A stretch of 22,059 nucleotides of DNA from JAFGCR01 sp964538225. Lineage in GTDB: Bacteria > Patescibacteriota > Gracilibacteria > UM-FILTER-43-11. The notes under the pieces are model-generated. The model saw only the letters and a list, made by a program, of their open reading frames with translations. It was not told the origin of the DNA and did no database searches. Positions within the stretch are counted from its first letter, which is position 1, and every line of letters begins with the position of its first letter. Both the position numbers and the translations under genes were made by a program. The stretch lies in the NCBI GenBank assembly GCA_964538225.1, contig CAZIDW010000017.1, positions 1-22,059 of the forward strand, read 5' to 3'. This document shows positions 12,709 through 19,326 of the stretch, piece after piece.

Positions 12709-14298
12709 ATGACAATACAAAGTCCGACTCCAGACCAATTAAGAGAATACGAACAAATAGAGGATAAGTTCGCGGAGGCAGCTACCAGAAATTTCAGAAG
12801 TAATTTGATATTTCTAATATCCAGCGGCAGTTTTGCTTACCGCGGTGCAACAAAGGGCAAAAGTGATTTAGATGTAATGGCAGTTTTGGATGACAATGTA
12901 CGCCAAATGCCCCAAGTTGATTTGCATAACATGACACGCGGTTTCATCCGGGACTATGTCGCAATTCATCAAGAATATGACTATGCGCTTGATAATGTTT
13001 TTCCAGGTGAGTATGTAACCCCCGATAACGTTGATGACGCAATCGCAGGCAGAGGGATAAGTGTATCCCCAGAAGGTAGACTCTATTTACCAAAAGCTTC
13101 AAACCAATACTACTTAGGCAATCAGGAAAACTATTATCGGGCTTGGCGAAGCATGCTGGCTTTCAGCAAGAAGCTCGCTGGCAATGAGAATCGCTTTCAA
13201 CAAGCAAAATTAGGGGCTTGGGGCACAATCATTAAGTATCTTATTGGCAGTCATGACTTGAAAGAGGTCAGTAGTAATTCATTATTAAAATTGCTAACTA
13301 GCCAAGAAGATAAATGGGAGAGTGTGGGCGTTACAAATAAATATCTAACATTCTGTGAGGATGAACGTGAATATATTGAAAGAGTTCTGGTAAGGCTAAA
13401 AATTGAAGGCATCCTAAAATTCGCTGAAAACGGGTATGAAGTTGATTCGGGTTCATTGGCAACTTGGCAAAATAATCTGGCAAAACAAATTAGAAGCGGC
13501 GGCATAGCCACCTCGGATTTTCTATTTTCTGACAAAGATGACGAAGAATTTGCGGGCTATACTAAAGAAGCAAAAAGGCTTGAATCTGGGACAAATAGAG
13601 GAAAATTCGAAACAAGACGTTATTCAGCAGCACCAATGATAAACAGACACTTAGGTGAATGCATTCAGGTGGTCTACTCAGCAGACGGCGAAGAATGTGA
13701 GAAAAACGGGCTAACTGACAGGAATATTCTTATATTCGTAAAAACACCCACGCGCAAAGAAAAACGGGTCAACGGAAAGCTCTTTGATGGAAAAATGTTT
13801 GAGGGTTCAGAAGTATTGCTACGCATTTCTTCTTCATGCCTACATGGTTCGCTGGGTGACACTGAATGTCCGTGCTACGACGACACCATCAACGCCCTGG
13901 AGGAGATAAAGCAAAATGAATCTGGCATTTTTATTTACATGCCACAAGATTCACAAGGAAGGGGGCTTAGAGATAAGGTAAGGGATCATAGACATATTTA
14001 TGGCGTCGATGAAAATGGTAATGACATCGAACCAAAAGATCTGGAAGAAAGCATGAGTGAAGTCCACCCTGAAGGCTATGACATCAGACACTATCACATC
14101 ATTGCCAAAATTCTTGAAAATCTGGGATTAAGCGGAATGAATTTTACGCTACTCGGAACCAATAAGGAAAAGGTTGAAAAACTTAAAAAGGAAGCAGGTA
14201 TTGCAATAACTAGGACCAAAGAAATTGCGAAGCGAAGAATAGTTCCAAACGAAGATGAATCCCATTCCAAAAGTGAAAGATTAGTGGTATACTCTTGA
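12709..14298 (+). CDS. Nucleotidyltransferase-GTP cyclohydrolase II (RibA-like) fusion
   Basis: A 529-residue two-domain protein. Residues about 30-100 are a minimal nucleotidyltransferase: SSGSFAYRGATKGKSDLDV, with G40-S41 and the metal-binding pair D53-x-D55. A helical middle (about 140-290) has no recognised motif. Residues about 300-505 match GTP cyclohydrolase II: VLLRISSSCLHG with zinc ligands C377, C387 and C389 (C-P-C, as in the family C-D-C), IYMPQDSQGRGLRDK (409-423) for Q-x-G-R-G-I-G-L, YDIRHYHIIAKIL with R460 at the catalytic Arg position, and LLGTNKEKVEKL for the L-T-N-N-P-x-K segment. The family opens the GTP imidazole ring, releasing formate and pyrophosphate. Key residues are kept, so GTP or a related purine nucleotide is the likely substrate. 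This is unlikely to be riboflavin synthesis, since no rib gene is near. Confidence 0.8.
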   Translation: MTIQSPTPDQLREYEQIEDKFAEAATRNFRSNLIFLISSGSFAYRGATKGKSDLDVMAVLDDNVRQMPQVDLHNMTRGFIRDYVAIHQEYDYALDNVFPGEYVTPDNVDDAIAGRGISVSPEGRLYLPKASNQYYLGNQENYYRAWRSMLAFSKKLAGNENRFQQAKLGAWGTIIKYLIGSHDLKEVSSNSLLKLLTSQEDKWESVGVTNKYLTFCEDEREYIERVLVRLKIEGILKFAENGYEVDSGSLATWQNNLAKQIRSGGIATSDFLFSDKDDEEFAGYTKEAKRLESGTNRGKFETRRYSAAPMINRHLGECIQVVYSADGEECEKNGLTDRNILIFVKTPTRKEKRVNGKLFDGKMFEGSEVLLRISSSCLHGSLGDTECPCYDDTINALEEIKQNESGIFIYMPQDSQGRGLRDKVRDHRHIYGVDENGNDIEPKDLEESMSEVHPEGYDIRHYHIIAKILENLGLSGMNFTLLGTNKEKVEKLKKEAGIAITRTKEIAKRRIVPNEDESHSKSERLVVYS

Positions 14299-14342
14299 AT
14301 GAGCCTGTGGTCATTGGCTAAAAGTACTAAATGTACTGCCCG

Positions 14343-14363
14343 ATGTTCAATAAAAGGCTTAAA
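14343..14363 (-). repeat. Right terminal inverted repeat of the element
   Basis: ATGTTC-N7-GGCTTAAA, the inverted partner of 9323-9343, located 48 bp inside attR. The whole gap from 14299 to 14411 has no gene. Confidence 0.5.
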
Positions 14364-14411
14364 TAGGCCAAAAAAGGTGCTTTAAATCAGGTAATTTATA
14401 GGCATTAATGT

Positions 14412-14456
14412 CTCATAAGCCTGAGGTCGGTGGTTCAATCCCACCCGGTGACACCA
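14412..14456 (+). repeat. attR: 45-bp copy of the tRNA 3' end
   Basis: An exact copy of 9268-9312 (half anticodon arm, variable loop, T arm, acceptor 3' strand and CCA) with no tRNA 5' half, so it is a recombination scar and not a tRNA gene. Confidence 0.93.
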
Positions 14457-14463
14457 TTTTTGT

Positions 14464-14769
14464 CTAATAAAAATACCCCACAAAAAACCCGATCAGGCCG
14501 GAAATCAGATCGCCCACGTAGCGGTTCATCCAGCATTCCTTTTCCTTGAAAAAGAATTTGTTCCGTTTAAAGTCATAATCTTCCAGCGTCCGTTCGATGA
14601 ATTCCCATACATAGGCGATGACGATGGCGACAAGCAGGGCTTTTTTTAAGGGGAACTGGTACAGGTAAAGTTTGGTCAGCAGAAAGTAAAACAGCGCGTG
14701 GCCCACAGACCAGAGGCCAAAGACCGCTTCGGATTTCCTGCCGATGAGTTTGAATTTTTTCCGGGTCAT
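14464..14769 (-). CDS. Small membrane protein coupled to aroC
   Basis: A 101-residue protein with a basic start (MTRKKFKLIGRKSE) and about three hydrophobic segments: VFGLWSVGHALFYFLLT (16-32), ALLVAIVIAYVWEFI (44-58) and DLISGLIGFFVGYFY (87-101). The GH, E in WEFIE and GD residues are placed as in VanZ-like membrane proteins, a loose resemblance only. Its ATG overlaps the aroC stop (ATGA, 14769-14766), so translation is probably coupled. Its stop lies 7 bp from attR, so the element sits directly behind it. The function is unknown. Confidence 0.6.
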   Translation of the reverse strand: MTRKKFKLIGRKSEAVFGLWSVGHALFYFLLTKLYLYQFPLKKALLVAIVIAYVWEFIERTLEDYDFKRNKFFFKEKECWMNRYVGDLISGLIGFFVGYFY

Positions 14770-15737
14770 ACGGTTTTCTGGATGAGGAATTCGTCCGCCA
14801 GCACCAGCGCGGCCATGGATTCGACCACCGGCAGGGCGCGCAGGGCGATGCAGGGGTCGTGCCGGCCTTTGATTTCAAGCATTTTTTTGCGGCCTTTCCG
14901 GTCAACGGTCTGCTGTTTTTGGGCAATGGATGAGGCGGGCTTGAAGGCTACCCGGAAGACGATGTCCATGCCGTTACTGATGCCGCCCAGCACCCCGCCG
15001 GCGTGATTGGTCTTGGTGACGACCTTTCCTTTTTTGGCCAGCAGTTCATCGTTGTGTTCAGAGCCTTTCATGTCCGCGCTTTTAAACCCGCTCCCGATTT
15101 CGAATCCTTTCACCCCCGGGATACTCAGCATGGCCTGGGCCAGGCAGGCGTCCAGTTTTCCGAATACCGGACTTCCCAGTCCGGCCGGGATGTTTTTGAT
15201 AATACATTCAATAAGCCCGCCGACCGAATCACCTTCCTTTTTAACCTTTTCGATGGTTTTAAGATCGGGGCTGATGAGTCTTGTTTTGAATTTGACGGAA
15301 TGGATGATCTTTTTTGCAATGGCGCCGGCTGCCACCCGGGCGGCCGTCTCCCGCCCGCTGGCGCGCCCGCCCCCGCGGTGGTCGCGGAACCCGTATTTGG
15401 CCTCGTATGTAAAATCAGCATGGCCGGGGCGGTACAGGTCTTTGAGTTTTTCATAATCCTTTGAACGGGTGTCGGCGTTCCGGATCAGGAGGCTGATAGG
15501 TGTGCCGGTTGTCTTATTTTTAAAAACACCGGAAAGGATTTCCGCCTTATCCGCTTCTTTTCGGGCTGTTGTCAGTTTGTTTTGCCCGGGTTTCCGGCGG
15601 TCCAGTTCTTTTTGGATATCATTTGTATCGAGTATTAGGCCTGCCGGACAGCCGTCGATCACGACTCCGATTGCCGACCCGTGGGATTCGCCCCAGGTGG
15701 TTATTTTAAAAAGGGTGCCAAATGAATTTCCAGGCAT
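14766..15737 (-). CDS. aroC: Chorismate synthase
   Basis: A 323-residue enzyme that converts 5-enolpyruvylshikimate-3-phosphate to chorismate with reduced FMN, the last shikimate-pathway step. Family signatures: TTWGESHGSAIGVVIDG (13-29) including GESHG, then YRPGHAD (102-108), FRDHRGGGRASGRETAAR (117-133), NHAGGVLGGISNG, and GRHDPCIALRALPVVE (291-306). Length is slightly below the usual 350-390, with the core complete. The FMN-binding and catalytic His residues of the signatures are present. No other shikimate gene is in the window; many CPR genomes lack a full pathway, so its substrate source is unclear. ATG 15737 lies about 18 nt after its predicted transcription start. Confidence 0.95.
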   Translation of the reverse strand: MPGNSFGTLFKITTWGESHGSAIGVVIDGCPAGLILDTNDIQKELDRRKPGQNKLTTARKEADKAEILSGVFKNKTTGTPISLLIRNADTRSKDYEKLKDLYRPGHADFTYEAKYGFRDHRGGGRASGRETAARVAAGAIAKKIIHSVKFKTRLISPDLKTIEKVKKEGDSVGGLIECIIKNIPAGLGSPVFGKLDACLAQAMLSIPGVKGFEIGSGFKSADMKGSEHNDELLAKKGKVVTKTNHAGGVLGGISNGMDIVFRVAFKPASSIAQKQQTVDRKGRKKMLEIKGRHDPCIALRALPVVESMAALVLADEFLIQKTV

Positions 15738-15761
15738 AGTTGATCATTTAATTACTATGTC

Positions 15762-15791
15762 AGTATATCAAATACATCTGACACCTGACAA
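15762..15791 (-). promoter_or_regulatory. aroC promoter using a heptad repeat unit as -35
   Basis: On the minus strand, -35 TTGTCA (15791-15786), 18-bp spacer and extended -10 TGA-TATACT (15770-15762). The -35 lies in the one repeat unit (CTGACAA) that gives a five-of-six match; the other units read TGTCAG or TGTTAG. Confidence 0.5.
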
Positions 15792-15882
15792 CTGACAGCT
15801 GACAGCTAACACCTGACACCTGACAGCTGACACCTGACAGCTGACACCTGACAGCTAACACCTGACAGCTAACAGCTGACGA
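15778..15882. repeat. 15-unit tandem heptanucleotide repeat (CTGACAS)
   Basis: Fifteen consecutive 7-bp units with no indel. Variants are CTGACAC, CTGACAG, CTAACAC, CTAACAG, one CTGACAA and a final CTGACGA. The last base alternates C/G over much of the array, hinting at a 14-bp higher-order unit. It occupies the region just upstream of aroC. Confidence 0.9.
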
Positions 15883-15883
15883 C

Positions 15884-15976
15884 ATTTGCAACTTGTAATT
15901 CGTAACTTGTAACTTGTGGCAATCAAGTTACCAATTACTAGTTACGCCCTGAAGGGGCAAATGACAAGTTACAAAT
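15884..15976. repeat. Intergenic inverted repeat, GTAACTTGT family
   Basis: TTGTAACTTGT (15907-15917) pairs exactly with ACAAGTTACAA (15964-15974). The loop side carries TTAC-GCCCTGAAGGGGC-AAAT (15942-15962), whose exact copy is at 18717-18737. Confidence 0.7.
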
Positions 15977-15997
15977 TGTGTCAGGGGTCAGGTGTTA

Positions 15998-17116
15998 TCA
16001 GAGCATCAGCGTCGAGACGATGGCGAACGCGCTGATGATCACGATGATGCCGATAATCGCGTTTTTGATGATCTTCTTTGCCTTCTGTATCATCTCATCA
16101 TTGCCATAATTGGCGATCATGCTGGCGGCGCCGTAGATGAGGGCGGCGAGGGCGACCAGCCCCACGAATCCGAGCAGGAACTGCAGGACCCGGCCGATAG
16201 TCGCGATAATACTTTCCACATTCGTGGTCATGATCTCTCCGCCGGTTTCGCGCACCGGGCGGGTGTACAGATTTTCCACCAGTACCCGGTTCACCACGAT
16301 GATGACGATGCCCACGATGATCCAGAGGATGGATTTTTTCTGCTGGGTAAGCTTTTCCTCTTCGCCGGCGGCAGTGATGGTCTTAAACCCGCTGATGATG
16401 ATCATCAGGATGGCCACCGCGCCGATGAGGGCCTTGATAAACGAGACAAACCCAAGGATCTCTTCGTCGATTTTTTCGCCCGCCGTCGGGACAACGCCGC
16501 GCTCCACTCCGGGCACGCCATAGACCAGCACGACCAGGCGCTCCAGGATCAGGACGATGGCCAGGCCGATCATGGCGTAGATGATGCTCCGTTTCTGTTC
16601 ATTGATGGTCTCCTCATTGCCGCTGGCCATGATCATGCGGATGCCCGCGATGATAATCCAGATGATGGCGATGCCGCCCAGCAGGTTCCGGAAGATCTTT
16701 ACCACTGAATGGACCACTGAATAGATCTGGCTTTCCCCGCGGAACCGGATTTCGTTGACGACCCGATTCACGGTGTCTTCATCGAACGGTGTGCCGTCGG
16801 CAAAGGTCATGCCTTCCAGATAAGTGACGAGCGCGTCGACATTGCCCTGTTCCCGGTCATATTCCGCCAGTTCCGCTACCTCATCCAGGCCCTCCGCCCC
16901 TTCTTCTTCCAGGATCTCGATGACTTCCGGGGGCAGATTGCCCCAGGCCGCTTCGGAATAATCCGCCACTTCGATGTCCTCTTCTTCCAGCCGGTCCTTG
17001 ATCGCCCCGAGAGGGTCATCAAAGAACGCTTCCTGCGCCTGCACCGGTGCAGCACTGCTGAAAAGCAGGATGGAAAAAAGAAAACAAAAACCGATTTTTT
17101 TAAGGGCGGAAAACAT
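15998..17116 (-). CDS. Secreted multi-pass protein with three TrbC/VirB2-like (T4SS pilin-like) units
   Basis: A 372-residue protein. The signal peptide is 1-27 (basic start, hydrophobic core FCFLFSILLF, predicted cleavage after VQA). An acidic outer region follows (about 30-125). Three copies of a two-helix unit follow (about 130-200, 225-285 and 300-372). Each has a hydrophobic helix, a small loop such as MASGNEETINEQKRSI, TAAGEEEKLTQQKKSI or ANYGNDEMIQKAKKII, and a second helix. This G-N/E-E...K/Q-K-(S/K)-I loop is typical of CPR proteins annotated as pilin/TrbC-like. The role is probably in the envelope, perhaps a secretion or uptake channel; this is inference. It follows the paralogous gene by 5 bp, and GAAGGATAAAACAAATG gives one of the few Shine-Dalgarno-like starts. 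Confidence 0.75.
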   Translation of the reverse strand: MFSALKKIGFCFLFSILLFSSAAPVQAQEAFFDDPLGAIKDRLEEEDIEVADYSEAAWGNLPPEVIEILEEEGAEGLDEVAELAEYDREQGNVDALVTYLEGMTFADGTPFDEDTVNRVVNEIRFRGESQIYSVVHSVVKIFRNLLGGIAIIWIIIAGIRMIMASGNEETINEQKRSIIYAMIGLAIVLILERLVVLVYGVPGVERGVVPTAGEKIDEEILGFVSFIKALIGAVAILMIIISGFKTITAAGEEEKLTQQKKSILWIIVGIVIIVVNRVLVENLYTRPVRETGGEIMTTNVESIIATIGRVLQFLLGFVGLVALAALIYGAASMIANYGNDEMIQKAKKIIKNAIIGIIVIISAFAIVSTLML

Positions 17117-17121
17117 TTGTT

Positions 17122-18036
17122 TTATCCTTCAGGGGGTAAAAGCGCTTCCGGCGCGAAAAACGTGTTCACCAGCGCGTAGGCCGCGTAAATGATTACAATA
17201 CCGGTCACGCCGGCGATGATCATGCGCTTGGCCTTGCTGGCCCGCTCGTCGTTTTCAAAGGCGGTCAGATACAGAAACCCGGCGTAGATGGTGAAGATGA
17301 GGGCGACCGGCCCCAGGAATACCAGAAGCAGGCGGATAACTCCGCCGATCTGCGTGATTCCCTCCGTTGTCTCTGCCACGGTGCCTTTTTCTGCCACGTA
17401 AATGGCATTCACGATGCCGCTGGCCAGCAGGATCATCAGCATGCCGATACCGCTCCAGACCAGATTTCGTTTCTGTTTGTCGATGACTTCCTGGTTGCCG
17501 CTGGCTGTGACCAGCCGGACGCCGCTGATGGTCATTAAAAGGACGATGATGGAACCGAACAGCCATTTCAGATAGCCGGCGATATCCCTCAGCTTGTCCC
17601 GGCCGGCGTCAAAGTCGATCAGTTGTTCCGAGGTGGCCTGTTCCGGGTTGAAGATCGTCGCCACTTCTTCTGACAGCATCAGGATGACAAACCCGATAAA
17701 CACCCACAGGAAGTTGGTCTTTTGTTTGGTGATGGTTTCCTCTTTTCCGCGGGAGAAGATCAGGCTGGTGGCATATAAGATGCCGAACAGTAACGCGGCC
17801 GCTCCCATGATGTATTTTATAATACTGATTCCCCGCTGGATCGCGTTCACTGCGATGTCTTCTCCGGACGCGCCGGGCTCTCCGCCGAAACTCTTCAGGT
17901 CATTCCGCAGAAACTGATCCCAGGTTTCCCCCAGGGAACTTTGCGCCTGTACTGTTTTGAAAAACACCAGCAGCATCACGCAGAACAGGGCCACCGGCCA
18001 AATGAACTTCAGGAATTTTTTGATTTTTTCAGCCAT
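17122..18036 (-). CDS. Membrane protein with three TrbC/VirB2-like (T4SS pilin-like) units
   Basis: A 304-residue paralogue of the next gene in the operon. The N-terminal helix (about 12-31, FIWPVALFCVMLLVFFKTV) ends in VQAQ, a possible signal peptide. Three two-helix units have loops FSRGKEETITKQKTNFL (about 93-109), TASGNQEVIDKQKRNLV and TAFENDERASKAKRMII, each followed by a hydrophobic helix. The loops match those of the neighbour, so the two arose by duplication. Three loops per protein in both genes suggests a fixed architecture. The start ATG 18036 has an A-rich leader without Shine-Dalgarno. The likely promoter is an extended -10 (TGG-TAAAAT) about 23 bp upstream. Confidence 0.75.
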   Translation of the reverse strand: MAEKIKKFLKFIWPVALFCVMLLVFFKTVQAQSSLGETWDQFLRNDLKSFGGEPGASGEDIAVNAIQRGISIIKYIMGAAALLFGILYATSLIFSRGKEETITKQKTNFLWVFIGFVILMLSEEVATIFNPEQATSEQLIDFDAGRDKLRDIAGYLKWLFGSIIVLLMTISGVRLVTASGNQEVIDKQKRNLVWSGIGMLMILLASGIVNAIYVAEKGTVAETTEGITQIGGVIRLLLVFLGPVALIFTIYAGFLYLTAFENDERASKAKRMIIAGVTGIVIIYAAYALVNTFFAPEALLPPEG

Positions 18037-18058
18037 TTTGTTTTTTTATTCTGTCATC

Positions 18059-18088
18059 ATTTTACCATAAAATCATATGACGAAACAA
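18059..18088 (-). promoter_or_regulatory. Promoter of the pilin-like operon
   Basis: On the minus strand, extended -10 TGG-TAAAAT (18067-18059), with -35 TTGTTT (18088-18083) at 18 bp. The -35 lies in an 8-bp tandem repeat (GACGAAAC, AACGAAAC, GACGAAAC; 18079-18102). Confidence 0.4.
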
Positions 18089-18102
18089 CGAAACGACGAA
18101 AC

Positions 18103-18402
18103 GAAAAAATGACAAATTTTAAATTTAATTTGTATAGGAAAAATTGTCATTTGTAATTTAAAATTTAAAATTTCATTCAAAAAGGTTTGCATCAACGGGT
18201 GTTTTGTTATAAACTACCTGCGCTATAATCTTTTAACTTAAAAGAAACGCATCGTTTGAGGGGCGTTCCTGTACTGCTTCAATAGGAAAACTCTTCCCGA
18301 TTGCAATCTGATGATCCATCGGAGCACATCGGGATTCTCATTGCACTGCAGACTCCTCTCGTCGTCTTTATTCCATTCGGAACGCGTTTCTCACTACTTA
18401 CC
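18103..18402 (+). promoter_or_regulatory. rpmF upstream region: AT-rich inverted repeats, -10 box and long leader
   Basis: 18110-18149 carries TGACAAATTTT and AAAATTGTCA as an imperfect inverted repeat, followed by AT-rich words. A -10 TATAAT is at 18224-18229 with a poor -35, so transcription would start near 18236 and the rpmF leader is about 167 nt. It contains pairable words (CCCGA at 18297-18301 with TCGGG at 18328-18332), so a ribosomal-protein-type leader control is conceivable. No coding sequence is seen. Confidence 0.4.
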
Positions 18403-18642
18403 ATGGCTAAGAGACCGACTCCTAAAAAACAACAGGCTAATTCCCAGACATCCTGCCGTTTTAAAGCATTCCAGAACCGCGCCCGCAAGCGTTTGGCACA
18501 TTCCGTTAAACTCATTTCCTGTCCGCAGTGCAAAGAACCTAAACGTTCCCACGCGGTCTGCCCGAACTGCGGCCAGTACAAGGGTCGGAAGGCGCTGGAT
18601 ATGGAGAAACAGATCGATAAGGTCACGAAAGTGAAGGCCTGA
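18403..18642 (+). CDS. rpmF: Large ribosomal subunit protein bL32
   Basis: A 79-residue protein of the 50S subunit. The start MAKRPTPKKQ resembles the family's A-V-P-K-R-K-x-S opening. A zinc ribbon follows with SCPQC (45-49) and CPNCG (63-67). The start is ATG 18403; a longer in-frame start at 18301 would add 34 residues with no family counterpart. The C-terminal tail (MEKQIDKVTKVKA) is slightly longer than in E. coli. The start is preceded by ACTTACC without Shine-Dalgarno. It is the first gene of the rpmF-nusB-rnc run. Confidence 0.93.
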   Translation: MAKRPTPKKQQANSQTSCRFKAFQNRARKRLAHSVKLISCPQCKEPKRSHAVCPNCGQYKGRKALDMEKQIDKVTKVKA

Positions 18643-18647
18643 CATTA

Positions 18648-18746
18648 AAATTTGTAACTGGTAACTCGTAATTATCACTGGATCACATATTCACTGGATC
18701 ACATAATAATTACGAATTACGCCCTGAAGGGGCAAATTACAAATTT
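18648..18746. repeat. Intergenic inverted repeat with a 16-bp tandem duplication
   Basis: Outer arms AAATTTGTAA (18648-18657) and TTACAAATTT (18737-18746) and inner arms CGTAATTAT (18667-18675) and ATAATTACG (18706-18714) are exact inverted copies. The centre is TCACTGGATCACATAT/A twice in tandem (18675-18690 and 18691-18706). It carries the GCCCTGAAGGGGC block shared with 15942-15962. Confidence 0.75.
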
Positions 18747-18805
18747 CAAAAATGTCAAAGGTCAATGGTCACATGTCAATTGTTTAAAAAATGATTTTTT
18801 AAAAT

Positions 18806-19228
18806 ATGGCCAGCTGGAGACACTTATCGCGCGTGATTGTGATGCAGAGTTTCTTTGAAAATCTGGCGTGTCCGCGTGGGCTGGAAGATATTTTGGAGTA
18901 TAATTTAAAGGAATACGGAGAAAAGATCACTGACCCCACATTTGCCCGCAATCTGGCGCAGAAGATGAAGCGCGATCAGAAAGCGATTGAAAAGATCATC
19001 AAAAAACACGCTCCGGAATGGCCGCTGGATAAGATGAATCCGGTCGAGCGGGCCATCTTGGTGCTGGGCATTTCAGAGATTATCGACCCGGAACCGGATG
19101 TGCCGGTGAGTGTGGCCATTGATGAGGCCATCGAATTGGCCAAGACCTACGGTGATGAAAACAGCGGAAAATTCATTAACGGGGTTTTGAATTCCGTGGC
19201 CCATGATGATACTATAAAAAAGAAATAA
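18806..19228 (+). CDS. nusB: Transcription antitermination factor NusB
   Basis: A 140-residue all-helical RNA-binding protein of the rRNA antitermination complex, acting with S10 (NusE) on boxA. Family features: RHLSRVIVMQSFFE (5-18) is the N-terminal arginine-rich helix; PEWPLDKMNPVERAILVLG is the helix before the S10-binding part; VPVSVAIDEAIELAKTYGDE, then NSGKFINGVLNSVA, form the highly conserved end (family E-A-V-E-L-A-K-x-Y-G, F-V-N-G-V-L). Length is typical. ATG 18806 has no Shine-Dalgarno. The upstream gap of 163 bp holds the repeat described separately. Confidence 0.93.
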   Translation: MASWRHLSRVIVMQSFFENLACPRGLEDILEYNLKEYGEKITDPTFARNLAQKMKRDQKAIEKIIKKHAPEWPLDKMNPVERAILVLGISEIIDPEPDVPVSVAIDEAIELAKTYGDENSGKFINGVLNSVAHDDTIKKK

Positions 19229-19240
19229 TTTTATTCACTA

Positions 19241-19317
19241 ATTGACATCTAATGGACCGCTTATTGATTGCCTATCGACGTCAATAAGAAGTCAATAGAT
19301 ATCAATTGGAAATCAAT
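19241..19317 (+). repeat. Helically phased TCAAT repeats upstream of rnc
   Basis: TCAAT starts at 19281, 19292, 19302 and 19313, that is at 11, 10 and 11 bp steps, all on one face of the helix. Two inverted copies (ATTGA) lie at 19241 and 19263. The array ends 9 bp before ATG 19327. Confidence 0.5.
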
Positions 19318-19326
19318 CAGAAAAAT

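Larger units (their letters stand above)
9268..14456. mobile_element. tRNA-integrated element with degenerate integrase and three cargo genes
   Basis: Bounded by 45-bp perfect direct repeats (9268-9312 inside the CAU tRNA gene and 14412-14456), the classic product of a tyrosine integrase at a tRNA 3' end. The unit is about 5.14 kb. Next to the tRNA-side repeat is the start of an integrase gene, then a transposase tail in antisense, then three plus-strand cargo genes. Cargo DNA is visibly richer in A and in AAA/ATA codons than the flanking glycosylase and aroC genes. Imperfect 21-bp inverted repeats lie inside both ends. Without a complete integrase it is probably immobile on its own. Confidence 0.88.

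Noticed and set aside
14412..14456. Second tRNA gene
   Set aside because: Only the 3' 45 bp of the tRNA are present, with no acceptor 5' strand or D arm. It is the attR scar.
15003..15464. Open plus-strand frames of about 150 codons
   Set aside because: They lie antisense to aroC, whose family signatures are unambiguous.
15778..15882. Possible CRISPR array
   Set aside because: Units are 7 bp without spacers and no cas gene is near, so it is a simple tandem repeat.
15992..16708. 238-codon plus-strand open frame
   Set aside because: It is antisense to the pilin-like gene, and its product is an implausible run of Asp, His and Ala. The minus frame has a signal peptide and repeated membrane units.
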